From JAKQDH01 sp029558835 (GTDB taxonomy: Bacteria; Planctomycetota; Phycisphaerae; UBA1845), in assembly GCA_035356615.1 (NCBI GenBank), contig DAOQSN010000042.1:1-40888 (forward strand): 40,888 bases of DNA. The letters run 5' to 3'. Within the stretch, counting starts at the first letter, position 1. Each line of letters opens with the position of its first letter. The notes below the pieces were generated by a model. The model was not told the origin of the DNA, did no database searches, and was given only the letters and a program-made list of their open reading frames with translations. The translations under genes were made by a program, and so were the position numbers. Shown here one piece after another: positions 25,463 to 34,628 of this stretch.

Positions 25463-25972
25463 CAGGCGAAGCGACACGCGTCAGTCGCGCGATCCATGAA
25501 ACCAGGTAGCTTCACCGCCAGGAAAGGCAGGCAACCGAACCGCGTGGCATGACCAAGGGCAACGCGGCCGTGCCCTCGCTTGGATGTGGCACTGGTTCCC
25601 CCGGCAGCACGCTGGCCTGCCGGCAGGCAGGCGCGTTCAGCCTGCGCCTGCCACCCGCCGGGTTTACCATTCGCATGTTCCCGTTTCGATAGCTCGACAC
25701 GGTGCGGAAACCGACCCTGGGACACGGTGGCTCATCGCGTCGGTGTAACCCTCCCTCCAATAGGAAGACATGCCCAGTGCGCGGAAGGCTAAACGGCTCC
25801 GCTCGAAGGGGAAACCGACCGCCGGCATGGAGTGAGGCTCTCACCGGTGATCAACCGGAAGGAACACGGCGGCGCGGGCATGCCGGCACGGTTGCTTCCC
25901 TCCCGTACAGGGGCCTGTAGAATGACCGTCCACGAGCACTGCTGCTGCTATTCGCAGGGAGAGGAGAATCGC
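25463..25972. other. 510-bp gap before the GH172-family gene
   Basis: It contains a perfect 14-bp palindrome GCCTGCCGGCAGGC near 25616 (a related GCCTGCC...GGGCAGGC pair is near 39541), a possible 21-codon ORF at 25770, and a TAGAAT box at 25918-25923 that could serve as the -10 of the downstream gene. Nothing else is recognisable. Confidence 0.4.
25770..25835 (+). CDS. Possible 21-residue basic peptide
   Basis: ATG at 25770 preceded by AGGAAG; the peptide is MPSARKAKRLRSKGKPTAGM plus Glu, very rich in Lys/Arg, and ends at TGA 25833. Its size makes chance occurrence likely. It could be a leader peptide of the following gene or nothing. Confidence 0.15.
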   Translation: MPSARKAKRLRSKGKPTAGME

Positions 25973-27637
25973 GTGAACACCAAGCCGTTACCGCCGAGCC
26001 GTCTGGTGCTGAACCACCATCCATGGCTGCGGGGCAGGCCCGCGCAGGTCGCAGGCCTGCTCATCGGGGCGCTGTTGCTGTCCCCGGCGTGGGCGGGTGA
26101 CCTGGAAGACCTGGCCAAGCCGCACCACGGCCGCAGCCGGCGGGCCACGTCGTCGCACCGCAGCGGACCTGACGGCCAGTACGACCCGCACGGCGAGATC
26201 GATCCCAACAGCAACTGGGACAACCAGAACGTCCCGCCCGGCGAAACCAAGATTCTGCTGGAAGAGGCAGGGCCCGGCGTCATCACCCACATGTGGATGA
26301 CGTTCCTGAGCCCCGAGCCGCAAGGCTGGGCCAAGAACGGTTCCGCCAACCATCAGGAGATGCTGCTTCGCATCTATTACGATGGGGACGAGCGGCCGGG
26401 TGTTGAGGCACCGGTCGGCGACTTCTTTGCCAACTGCTTCGGCAGGCGCCGGCAGGTCATCAGCGTCCCGGTGGTCGTCGAGGATGCGGACTCATATAAC
26501 TGTTTCTGGCAGATGCCGTTTCGCAAGTCCATTCGCATCGAGGTGGTCAACGAGAGCGACAAGCCCATCAGCCTGCTGTATTACAACATTGACTGGATCA
26601 AAAAGGACAGCTTGCCCGCCGACACGCCTTACTTCTACGCCCAGTACCGGCAGGAATACCCGGCCGAGAAGGGGAAGGACTACCTGATCCTCGAGACCAC
26701 CGGCAAGGGGCACTACGTCGGCACGGTGCTCGCGGTCCGGACCCGCAGCCCTTCCTGGTTCGGCGAGGGCGACGAGAAGATCTACATCGACGGGGAGAGC
26801 AAGGCCTCCATCTGGGGCACGGGTACTGAGGATTACTTCCTCTCCGCCTGGGGCTTGCAGACCACGAGCACGCCGTACTTCGGCACGCCCTACTTTGACC
26901 AGTGGGGTATCGTGGGGGGCTTTACGAGTGCGTATCGTTGGCACATTCACGACCCGATCGTATTCAACACGGGCATCAAAGTGACCATCGAGCACTACGG
27001 CTGGATTTCGCCCGACGAGAACAAGGACTATCAGACGAACAGTTGGAACGAGCGCGAGGACGACTACGCCAGCGTGGCGTTCTGGTATCAGACGGGCAAG
27101 CCGACGTTTGCCGCGCGGGCCCCGCACGCCCGCGCACGTACCCTGCCCAATCTGGACCAGATCTTCTATGCCGTCGACTCTACCGGCGACGAGCACCACG
27201 GAGCCGGCTCGACCACCGTCCAGCAACTGTTTGATTACCCCAAGGGGCAGGTTCTGTATCAGCCGCCCGGCGCCGAGAACGCCTGGCTTGAGATTCCTTT
27301 CACCGTGAAGGAGAAGGCTCCGCTGCGGCTGCTGCTGAATATGACGAGAAGCTACGACTTCGGCAAGTACCAGGCGACGCTGAACGGAGTGAAGATCGGC
27401 CCCGTGCTGGACTTCTACAAGGCCCAGCCGGACAACTGGGAGTTTCACCTGCTGGACTTCTGGCCGGAGCCGGGCGAGTACAAGTTGCGCCTCGAATGCG
27501 TGGGCAAGAACGCGCAGTCAGCCGGCAATTGGCTGGGGATCGAGTCGCTCCGTCTGCGGGAACGCCGCCCGCGGGTCAAGGAATGGGCGCACGAGAAGGA
27601 CAAAGACTGGCGCGTGAAGCCCAGTCTGTATGAATAG
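25973..27637 (+). CDS. GH172-family (DUF2961) exported glycoside hydrolase
   Basis: A 554-residue protein with a signal sequence ending near AWA-GDLED (~43). The body matches DUF2961, now glycoside hydrolase family 172, whose characterised members act on fructofuranose/arabinofuranose linkages (difructose dianhydride I synthase/hydrolase, D-arabinofuranosidase). Family signatures include GVITHMWMTF, VPVVVEDADSYNCFWQMPF, YIDGESKASIWGTGTEDYF (holding a probable catalytic Glu) and YRWHIHDPIVF. The GTG at 25973 has AGGAG 6 bases upstream; the alternative ATG at 25922 sits on a possible -10 box. It converges with a second carbohydrate-related gene 88 bp away. Substrate cannot be read from sequence, but arabinan- or fructan-type polysaccharide is the natural guess. 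Confidence 0.92.
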   Translation: MNTKPLPPSRLVLNHHPWLRGRPAQVAGLLIGALLLSPAWAGDLEDLAKPHHGRSRRATSSHRSGPDGQYDPHGEIDPNSNWDNQNVPPGETKILLEEAGPGVITHMWMTFLSPEPQGWAKNGSANHQEMLLRIYYDGDERPGVEAPVGDFFANCFGRRRQVISVPVVVEDADSYNCFWQMPFRKSIRIEVVNESDKPISLLYYNIDWIKKDSLPADTPYFYAQYRQEYPAEKGKDYLILETTGKGHYVGTVLAVRTRSPSWFGEGDEKIYIDGESKASIWGTGTEDYFLSAWGLQTTSTPYFGTPYFDQWGIVGGFTSAYRWHIHDPIVFNTGIKVTIEHYGWISPDENKDYQTNSWNEREDDYASVAFWYQTGKPTFAARAPHARARTLPNLDQIFYAVDSTGDEHHGAGSTTVQQLFDYPKGQVLYQPPGAENAWLEIPFTVKEKAPLRLLLNMTRSYDFGKYQATLNGVKIGPVLDFYKAQPDNWEFHLLDFWPEPGEYKLRLECVGKNAQSAGNWLGIESLRLRERRPRVKEWAHEKDKDWRVKPSLYE

Positions 27638-27646
27638 CCGCTGCTT

Positions 27647-27698
27647 GGCTCCTGCGGCGTTGCTTGGGCGGTGGCGCGCCGCTGCGCCGCAGGAAAGC
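27647..27698. terminator. Hairpin between convergent genes
   Basis: TCCTGCGGCG (27650-27659) and CGCCGCAGGA (27685-27694) form a 10-bp stem, extended by outer GGCT/AGCC, with a loop that can itself fold. It sits between the ends of the GH172 and glycosidase-like genes. There is no T tract, so intrinsic termination is not certain. Confidence 0.45.
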
Positions 27699-27725
27699 CC
27701 TCCTTCCCTTGGGGCGAAGACCCCG

Positions 27726-29567
27726 CTACGTGCCCTCGATCGTCAGCGACTCGATATCGCGCAGCATCTGCTGTTTCACATCCGCCGGCAGGCGCGTGAG
27801 GCCGAAGTTGTCACCCCAGCCGTTCGTCACGCCGACGCCCGCTCCCACCGTGCGGGCCAGGTCCATCTGCTGGGCCCACAACGTCTTGTACATCCACGCG
27901 CAGGGCTGCCACGCCTTGGTCCCCAAAGCGGCCAGGTACCGCACCGGCGGCTTCCGGTAGAGCGGCTGGCCCACCAGACGATCATAACAGTGGTCGCCGG
28001 CCTCGCCGTCCCCCCACAGGCAGAAGCTGCCCATGGAGCAATCGCTGGCAAACAACGCCTTGTCCGGGCCGAAGGAGCGCACGGCCGCCCGCAGCCGGCG
28101 CATCAGGTCGATGCCGCCGGGCGAGAGCGGCCCGCGCCGATTCGGATGATGGTCGTAACCGCAGGCCGTGAACGTCTCATCCAGCACGATGCCGTCCGGA
28201 TCGAGCAATTCCATCACCCACTGCGCCTGCTTGACCAGATGGCTGCGCCATTCGGGCGACGCCACCGACATCTTCCAGGTCTTCTTGATGACATCCGGTC
28301 CCTCCCAGCCGAAGGGGATCGGATTGCCGGCCGCGTCCACCTGGATAAAGTCCTTCATCTTCTCGTACAGGGGCGTGCCGTCGTCGAACAGTGTGAAATG
28401 CAGATAGATCATCGGGTGCGCGCCGGCCTGGCGGGTCGCGGCCAGGCGCGCCTTCATCTTCTCCAGCGACATGGCCGCCGGCCCCTTCGCATCGGTGGGC
28501 ATCGCCTGCCACTCCTTGCGCTCGGGATGCAGATAGTCGCCGAGGGCGAAGTAGTAACCGTGCTGGGTGGCCATGCCCACGTGGAACTCGCGGAAGTGTT
28601 GCGTGTCCGCCTCGTAGCCGTTGCCGCGCGGGCCGTCGGCCTCGACGCCGGACAGGAAATCGAAATAGTGCACGCGAAACCGGCGGGTCCACTCGGGAAC
28701 GGGGAAGTCCTCGCGGTGGCCGAAGCGGCGGAACACGTCCCATGCCTCGGCCGCATCACCGGCGTGCAGCAGCAGGAAGACTTTGACAGCCTGCATCTGA
28801 CCAGCAGTCAGACTCACGCGTTTGCCCACCCGCCACGCCCGCCCGGAAACGCCCTGCAACGCCTCGAAGAAGACCGGCTCCGTCGACGTGCCGAAAAGCG
28901 CTACGTGACACGGCCCCGCATCGGCGAAGACATCCACCACGGGTGCCAGCAGCGTGGCCCGCGTGGTTGCGTTGCGGGGGTCACTGGCCGGCACTTCCAG
29001 GTAATGGCAGAGGAAACCCTCCGCGCCGACACTCTGGTGACAATCCTTGAGTCGGCGCCGCGGATCACCTTCGAGATCGGCCAGCCCGGCCGCCGACAGC
29101 GGCACGTAGACCTGCTGGGCGGCCGGATCGGCACACGGTCGCACGCCCGTCAGAAAGCCGCAAAACACTTCGCAGGGCTTGTCGGCGCTGTTCTTCAACG
29201 TCAACGTCGCTTCCAGGAGGTCCTCCTTGGCGTCCCCGGCGGAACGACGCAGTTGATGGGCGAGCGCGACCTGGACCGGCCCGCAGGCACGATTCGGTGT
29301 GTCGCCGCCCAGCCCGATTTCCGCCCCTGGCTTGCCCTCCTCGATCAGGCAGCAGAAGCCGTCGAGCAGCCCGACCCCCTCTTGCGGCATCAGCAGCGCC
29401 CGACCCTGCGCGGTCACCTGATCGAACAGTTGCGAACGATCATTGCGGTGCCACACCGGGCCCGTACCGCCGGCCGGCGGCGGCGGCTGACCCAGCAACT
29501 GCCCCGGCCGCAGGGCGGTGCCCAACAACGTCGCTCCCGCGACGGAGACGAATTCGCGTCGATTCAT
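27726..29567 (-). CDS. Tat-exported TIM-barrel glycosidase-like protein
   Basis: A 613-residue protein. The N-terminus MNRREFVSVAGATLLGTAL is a Tat-type signal. An N-terminal beta-sandwich region (to ~330) precedes a barrel-like region with TATQHGYYFALGDYLHPER, HPMIYLHFTLFDD and WVMELLDPDGIVLDETF; the last resembles the catalytic-strand acidic motif of GH36/GH31-type alpha-glycosidases, with Asp or Glu as possible nucleophile. I cannot place it in a named family. A Tat signal implies export of a folded protein. The ATG at 29567 defines the Tat motif; the frame is open to 29654. The Shine-Dalgarno is weak. It converges with the GH172 gene and follows the RTX-like gene on the same strand by 119 bp. 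Confidence 0.83.
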   Translation of the reverse strand: MNRREFVSVAGATLLGTALRPGQLLGQPPPPAGGTGPVWHRNDRSQLFDQVTAQGRALLMPQEGVGLLDGFCCLIEEGKPGAEIGLGGDTPNRACGPVQVALAHQLRRSAGDAKEDLLEATLTLKNSADKPCEVFCGFLTGVRPCADPAAQQVYVPLSAAGLADLEGDPRRRLKDCHQSVGAEGFLCHYLEVPASDPRNATTRATLLAPVVDVFADAGPCHVALFGTSTEPVFFEALQGVSGRAWRVGKRVSLTAGQMQAVKVFLLLHAGDAAEAWDVFRRFGHREDFPVPEWTRRFRVHYFDFLSGVEADGPRGNGYEADTQHFREFHVGMATQHGYYFALGDYLHPERKEWQAMPTDAKGPAAMSLEKMKARLAATRQAGAHPMIYLHFTLFDDGTPLYEKMKDFIQVDAAGNPIPFGWEGPDVIKKTWKMSVASPEWRSHLVKQAQWVMELLDPDGIVLDETFTACGYDHHPNRRGPLSPGGIDLMRRLRAAVRSFGPDKALFASDCSMGSFCLWGDGEAGDHCYDRLVGQPLYRKPPVRYLAALGTKAWQPCAWMYKTLWAQQMDLARTVGAGVGVTNGWGDNFGLTRLPADVKQQMLRDIESLTIEGT

Positions 29568-29686
29568 GCTGTTCCCAATCACACCCGGGTAGGTTCGAGC
29601 CGCGCCCCGACGCCGGTTTCTTGCCCGTACATCGGGCCATGCCGGCGACGCCACCTCCCGTCAGGTCGGGGACCCAACCTACGCCG

Positions 29687-32569
29687 CTACCCCTGGCTGT
29701 CAACGTTCGCGGCTGTCAGCGTGTTGTGGGTCGTCAGCGTGGTGATGTTGGTGAGCTTACCGATCAGCACCAGGCTGGCTCCCAGCCCGTCATCCGTGTT
29801 GGCGTCGGTATCCCAGAGGATCTTCGTCATCGAGGCGGTCGTATCCCAGTAGATGATGATCAGGTTCACGCCGTCGCCCAACGTGCCCACCGCGTTTACC
29901 GCGGCCTCGGCAACCGCCTCGCTGGCGTAGCCGGCCCCGCCGGTAATCACTACAATGTACTGATTCCCGACGCCGGCGATCGGACCGACGTACTCCGTCA
30001 CCCCAGTGAGGCCCAGATCGCTCTGATCGAACCTCATGACGTCACCGCCGCCACCGGTCGTGAAGTCACTGATGTCCTCGCGGTTGCCGGTCGTCCTCCG
30101 GCGATAAACCACCGTGTCCGCACCGTCGCCGGTCGTGATCGTGTCGCTGCCGCCGTACGCATCGATCGTGTCGTTCCCAGCACCCGCGTTGACCGAATCG
30201 GCGCAGTCGGTGTTGGTGTCGCCCGTGAACGTGTCATTGCCCGCGCCCAGCGACACGCTCAGCGTCGTGGCGGTGCTGTTGGCACCGGCCGTGATCGTGT
30301 CGTTGCCCGAGGCGGTCGTGATCGACGCACCCGAGGCCAGGTAGTCAAACGTGGCGCTCAGGTTGCACCCGACGCCGCTGGCATCGACGCTCACCAGCGT
30401 CGCCGTCGTCGGTGCCACCGTGCCCAGGGTGATGGTGCCCGCGGACGGCACGTTGGCGCCGGTGTCGATGTCGAACGACGTCATCGTCGAGGCCGTGATC
30501 CCGCCGAAGGTAGCCGGGCCGTCGGCAATGTCGACCGTCACCGTCTCGAACCCGGGGGCGGTGATCGCTCCGATCGTGTGCACGTTCGTCGTGCCCAACC
30601 CGGCGTTCAGGGGTGTGCCCCGGTTGTTCACGTCAATCGCCAGGGAGTCCGCAGAACCCGTCACCCCCGTAGCCTGGTAGGTAACAGTGTCATAGGTCTG
30701 GGCCGCCTGCGTGTTGTCGCCGCGGAAGACCAACTGCGGGAACACTGCTGCGGTGGGTGGAATGTTCTGCAGCGTGATCGCCGTCGCCGCGCCGTCAGCC
30801 TCGATGGTTAGACTGGCGAGTCCCGTGATTCCAGCGAAGTTCACCGTTAACGGAACCGTGGCGTTGCAGCGGAATACCTCCACGTTGCGGAACGGCATTG
30901 GCGTCCCGTAGTCGCTGGCGAAGGTCGCCTGCACTGTGTCGGTACCGCCGCGCAGATCAACCGTGGCGCCGGCGAAGTCGTTGCCATCGAACTGGGTCCC
31001 GAAGATGATCTTGTCGTCCCCAGGGCCGGTGTCCAGATCGATCAGATGGTTGGCCGCCGCGGCGAAACCCGCGTAGGTCGCCGCGGTCGTACCCGTGCCG
31101 AGCTGCAACCCGCCCGCCATCGAGGTCGCCACGATCGTCAGAACCGTGTCGGGGATCGTGCCGATCGACAGGTCGGTGTCGCCCGTGAAGCTGGCGGTGA
31201 CCATCGTCGTCCCGGTGGTCTGGGTGATGGCCGTCAGGGTGTTGGCGTGCTCACCGGTGCTGTCCACGGTGAGGATCTCAAACCCGTTGGCCGCCGTCGT
31301 TACCTGGAACGTGCCGGTCGTCGTATCACTTACCTCCAGGGAGAGGCCGTCGGCAGACCCGGTGGTCGGACTACCGCTTCCACTCTCGAAGCTCAACTCG
31401 AACGTAATGCCGGCCGAATTCACACCGGCGATGAGCCCGTCCACCTTGTTGGGCAGCGCGTCGACGGTCAAGTTGGCGATGCCGCCTACCCAGCCGATCA
31501 GCTCGGCGCCGCTGATGCTGGAGGCGTCGATCCACTCCGCGGCGTAGTTCGTGAAGTACAGATTCTCGATGCTCGTCGACATCACGACCGGGTTGGCACC
31601 GTAGGCCAGCGTGGCGTAGAGGCTGTCAGTCCCCGCCCCACCTTCGGCCGCATCACCGGTCTGGAACGAGGGCATCAGAGCGCCGGCGCCGGGATCCCAA
31701 ATCAGCGGAGCCTCGAACGTGTCATCAGCATCCGTCCCCGTCAGGTCGTCCAGCCCCAACGTGAACTGGAACACCGGCACGACGCATTCGTAGTCCTCAC
31801 AAACAGCTCCCGCCGGACAATCCTCGTCCCAGACGCATTCGTACACGGGCAACACGACCGTGTCCGTCCCGGTCTGCCCGGTGATCAGATTCGTGACCGT
31901 CAGGAGAAACAGGTACTCACCCTGCGCCGCGGGGGCCAGGATGGCGTACGCGGTCGCCGGCAGCGACTGATTCGAGAAGAGGAGCTGCCCGCTGCCGGGC
32001 GGCTGGCTGACCACCGACCATTCGTACCAGAAGTCGTCCTGCGTATACCCTGCCTGGGCCGCATGTCCGTTCAGCGCGTTGTTGCCGGGTTCCCCAGGCC
32101 AGCCGCTGTAATACCCTTCGGGGTCCCCGGCAATGGGGAACAGCCCACCCGCCTCGACAAGCACAGCGCTCAGCGATCCGGTGAACGCCCTGGTGAACTC
32201 CGCGGTGTCGACGAGATCGACGACGCCGTCCTCATTGCCGTCGAAGACCAAGCAGCCCGGTACGGTCGGCACCCCCGGCCCGGACACCTCGTAACAGATC
32301 TGAAAGACGGTGTAGTCAACCAGGTCCACATCACCGTCACTGTCGAAATCCCCGTAGGTCCTGCCCGGCTCGCCTTGGAAGTAGTCCGACCGGACGACCT
32401 CCCCATCGACGAGGTGGAAGAACACCTCGTTCTCGAACGAGCGCGGCTGGCTGAGGACGTACCCCCGGGCTGCTTCGAGTGTCGGCTGGTCTTGCAAGGG
32501 CGACCGGGCTTCCTGGGGGGAGACCGCGAGCCAGGAGATCGCGACGGTCACAATGGCTATGGTACACAT
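29687..32569 (-). CDS. Large secreted dockerin/RTX-like calcium-binding protein
   Basis: A 960-residue protein with a hydrophobic N-terminal segment. Residues ~72-130 hold two EF-hand-like loops of dockerin type (DFDSDGDVDLVDYTVF and VFDGNEDGVVDLVDTAEF). A Cys-rich patch (CVWDEDCPAGAVCEDYECV, ~250-270) follows, then a long Thr/Ala/Gly-rich beta-solenoid-like region. Residues ~770-850 contain RTX nonapeptide-like calcium-binding repeats (GAGNDTFTG, GAGNDTIDA, GGSDTITTG, GDGADTVVY). RTX proteins fold outside the cell on binding calcium; a type I exporter is not in the window, and the N-terminal signal suggests Sec export instead. It probably forms a surface or adhesion layer (inference). A good promoter lies about 150 bp upstream. 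Confidence 0.88.
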   Translation of the reverse strand: MCTIAIVTVAISWLAVSPQEARSPLQDQPTLEAARGYVLSQPRSFENEVFFHLVDGEVVRSDYFQGEPGRTYGDFDSDGDVDLVDYTVFQICYEVSGPGVPTVPGCLVFDGNEDGVVDLVDTAEFTRAFTGSLSAVLVEAGGLFPIAGDPEGYYSGWPGEPGNNALNGHAAQAGYTQDDFWYEWSVVSQPPGSGQLLFSNQSLPATAYAILAPAAQGEYLFLLTVTNLITGQTGTDTVVLPVYECVWDEDCPAGAVCEDYECVVPVFQFTLGLDDLTGTDADDTFEAPLIWDPGAGALMPSFQTGDAAEGGAGTDSLYATLAYGANPVVMSTSIENLYFTNYAAEWIDASSISGAELIGWVGGIANLTVDALPNKVDGLIAGVNSAGITFELSFESGSGSPTTGSADGLSLEVSDTTTGTFQVTTAANGFEILTVDSTGEHANTLTAITQTTGTTMVTASFTGDTDLSIGTIPDTVLTIVATSMAGGLQLGTGTTAATYAGFAAAANHLIDLDTGPGDDKIIFGTQFDGNDFAGATVDLRGGTDTVQATFASDYGTPMPFRNVEVFRCNATVPLTVNFAGITGLASLTIEADGAATAITLQNIPPTAAVFPQLVFRGDNTQAAQTYDTVTYQATGVTGSADSLAIDVNNRGTPLNAGLGTTNVHTIGAITAPGFETVTVDIADGPATFGGITASTMTSFDIDTGANVPSAGTITLGTVAPTTATLVSVDASGVGCNLSATFDYLASGASITTASGNDTITAGANSTATTLSVSLGAGNDTFTGDTNTDCADSVNAGAGNDTIDAYGGSDTITTGDGADTVVYRRRTTGNREDISDFTTGGGGDVMRFDQSDLGLTGVTEYVGPIAGVGNQYIVVITGGAGYASEAVAEAAVNAVGTLGDGVNLIIIYWDTTASMTKILWDTDANTDDGLGASLVLIGKLTNITTLTTHNTLTAANVDSQG

Positions 32570-33048
32570 GGGATCGCTCCCGAGCTAAGGCGCCCTCGGT
32601 CTGGCGAACTGGACTCGTCTGGAACTGGGTACTGCTTTCCTTTTCTCCAGCGGCGATCGAAGATGAGCTGCGCATCAGCGGCGCGCCGCCCACGTCCTGC
32701 TCATCTGCGCCGCCACACGCTACTATACCGCATCGCGGGTTGCCGGTTCAAGTACAGAGAACGCAAGGCGCCCGAGCCGCTCGCGGAGCCGCCGCGGGGG
32801 ACGCCTGTGCCGATCCACGGATTTCGGCGACAGGCGTCGCCGCACCTCGCAACACGCGGGTGCTAAGGGGCTTGCTGTACGCCCACGCCTTCCACCGCGT
32901 CCCGCGGGTTGGGGTCGGGGGTCAACCCTGATACCGCCCCCGGAGCACGCCGCATCGGCCCTGGGTGCCAGGGACCGCCGTAGGTACAGTCATCCTCGCC
33001 TGCTTGACCTGCGCGTTGCGACTTCCACGGCTCCGCGTATCGAACCCC
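32570..33048. other. Gap with the promoter of the RTX-like gene
   Basis: The 479 bp hold no supported gene. The left part is the 5' leader of the RTX-like gene (~146 nt) and its promoter. The rest shows no recognisable feature. Confidence 0.5.
32722..32751 (-). promoter_or_regulatory. Sigma-70-type promoter of the RTX-like gene
   Basis: On the minus strand: TTGAAC (32746-32751), 18-bp spacer, TATAGT (32722-32727). This is the best housekeeping-type promoter match seen in the window. The leader to the ATG at 32569 would be about 146 nt. Confidence 0.55.
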
Positions 33049-34107
33049 TCAAAGCCCGGACCAGATTGCGCTGCCGTCCAGGAACCCAATGGTCTCGGCG
33101 GCCAATTCGCCCACATAGGGGTCCCTGTCGCAGAGACGGAGGCGCAAGTTGCTTACGGTGTGCTGATCACCAAGCTGGGCGATGGCGTGCGCGGCTGCCT
33201 TCGCTACGGACGGGCTGCGCCCGGACAATTGTGCCAGGAGTTGAGGAACAGCTTCTCTCGCCCGGAGTTGCACGAGTGTGCTGCTGGCGCAGATGCGCAC
33301 CCGATCGTCCGCATCCTGCAACAGGCCCAGCAGCGGTGGAATGGCCTCGCGCACCTGCATCTGCCCGAGTGCATGCGCGACGAAGATGCGCGTATTGCCA
33401 CCGCTGTCAGCGCTGGCCGCGGTGAGCACCGGCACTGCGGCCGGATCGCCGATCGCCGCGAGCGCCAGCGCCGCTGCGCCGAGGAGCCACAGAACTGGGT
33501 TGCCCATCAAATCGCGGATGGGAGGGCGAACCTGCTCGCGTGGCACGATGGCCCGCCTCTGGTCTGCCTCCCGGACGCTCCCCCGGACCGCGCCGGACCC
33601 CAAGCCCGCGAGCCGAGCACTGGCAAGCCGCAACCGGCGACGCCTTCTCCGTGCACTCCAGAAGCGCCACAAACCCTCCGTGACCAGAGCGTAACAGAAC
33701 GAGTTGAGAATCCTGACGATGATCCCAACACCGCCGGCATCTGTATACTGCCCAAGCACCGCGCTCATGAGAGAGTAAGGAACGACAAGGCACTTGAACA
33801 GAAACTCGATGATGCCTGACGCGGGTGACGGCGTGGAGCCAAGTGGCCACAACCCACCCCCCCAAGCGATGCCTGCAATGACAACGACGAAGAGCACAAC
33901 GTAGTGAATCGCCATGAAACCCACGATGCGCAGCCCGCAGAAGAGCCGCCGCCGCGCGGGTCGCGGTTTCTGCGCAAGGAGAAGCGCCGCAGGCGCCACG
34001 TCCGTCCCGCACTCCGGGCACCGTCCGGGGCTCAGGGCGTACCCGCAGACCGGACAGAAACCCAGCGGGCGAAATCCGGTAGATGGTGCGTGCGGGTCCG
34101 GGCCCAT
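33049..34107 (-). CDS. Zinc-ribbon membrane protein with HEAT repeats
   Basis: A 352-residue protein with three parts. An N-terminal double CxxC zinc ribbon (FCPVCGYALSPGRCPECG; Cys18, 21, 30, 33) is of a kind frequent in Planctomycetota membrane proteins. Two or more membrane segments follow (VGFMAIHYVVLFVVVIAGIAW; a second in the LGQYTDAGGVGIIVRILNSF region). From ~210 to the end there are HEAT/PBS-lyase-type repeats (DADDRVRICASSTLVQLRAREAVPQLL, SPSVAKAAAHAIAQLGD, RDPYVGELAAETIGFLD). The function is unknown; the HEAT tail would offer a protein-binding surface. The ATG at 34107 starts just before the zinc ribbon; the longer open frame to 34353 runs through the tRNA-like gene and is not real. 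Confidence 0.82.
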   Translation of the reverse strand: MGPDPHAPSTGFRPLGFCPVCGYALSPGRCPECGTDVAPAALLLAQKPRPARRRLFCGLRIVGFMAIHYVVLFVVVIAGIAWGGGLWPLGSTPSPASGIIEFLFKCLVVPYSLMSAVLGQYTDAGGVGIIVRILNSFCYALVTEGLWRFWSARRRRRRLRLASARLAGLGSGAVRGSVREADQRRAIVPREQVRPPIRDLMGNPVLWLLGAAALALAAIGDPAAVPVLTAASADSGGNTRIFVAHALGQMQVREAIPPLLGLLQDADDRVRICASSTLVQLRAREAVPQLLAQLSGRSPSVAKAAAHAIAQLGDQHTVSNLRLRLCDRDPYVGELAAETIGFLDGSAIWSGL

Positions 34108-34295
34108 CACTACATCTCGACACGCTCGCTGCAGGAGCCGGCAGCTCGCTTCAGCGCTAAGCAAACATCGCTGCTTTCTCGGCGGCGTATCCGTTCCCAG
34201 GAGTTGCGCCGCAGGACGGGTGTGATCACCCTGCGGCGCCCCCCTCGAGGAATCACTGATGTCCGCTCTTCGAAGTTCTGGCACACTGTGGCAAC

Positions 34296-34368
34296 TGGAA
34301 CCGAAGGGATTCGCACCCTCGCCGTTCCGGTTGCACACCAAACGCTCTCCCAACTCAGCGACGGCCCC
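34296..34368 (-). tRNA. tRNA-Ala(UGC)-like gene, probably degenerate
   Basis: A 73-nt cloverleaf on the minus strand. Acceptor GGGGCCG pairs with CGGTTCC (two G-U pairs), discriminator A34296. The D arm is GCTG...AGAGC with G13-G22 mispaired. The anticodon stem TTTGG/CCGGA encloses TGTGCAA, with anticodon TGC at 34333-34335. The T stem GAGGG/CCCTT encloses TGCGAAT. Two nearly invariant bases are altered: U33 is G and U55 (pseudouridine) is G. Several stem pairs are wobble pairs. It is therefore either a tRNA pseudogene or an unusual tRNA; no CCA is encoded. Confidence 0.65.
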
Positions 34369-34542
34369 CGGACGTTCACGAGTTGACTACTATATCCGGT
34401 TTCGATGGCAAGGCCAAATCGCCGGTCCCTGGGGCGACTCGGCGCGCCAGCACCGCCGGGGTCGGCCCCCACCCAGGACAGCGAAGCGGAGCAACAACAG
34501 TGCCCGAGCGGGAGCGGATCAGCAAGGCATCCTCCGGCCCTT

Positions 34543-34576
34543 CCTTCGCTATTCGCTATTCGCACTTCGCTATTCC
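34543..34576. repeat. TTCGCTATTCGC-type dispersed repeat, copy B
   Basis: This 34-bp sequence matches copy A at 13420-13453 at 30 of 34 positions. It lies in the 260-bp gap between the tRNA-Ala-like gene and the end of the DUF4091 gene. It consists of short repeats of TATTCGC. Confidence 0.85.
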
Positions 34577-34628
34577 CCGCCCCTACCCACTCGCCCCCGC
34601 TCGGGCTCGCACGCGTACGCGGGTCCGC

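Noticed and set aside
31046..32866. 606-codon plus-strand frame
   Set aside because: Antisense to the dockerin/RTX-like gene; Arg-rich and without motifs.
34108..34353. N-terminal extension of the zinc-ribbon/HEAT protein
   Set aside because: It would run through the tRNA-like gene and is Arg/Ser-rich without hydrophobic structure.
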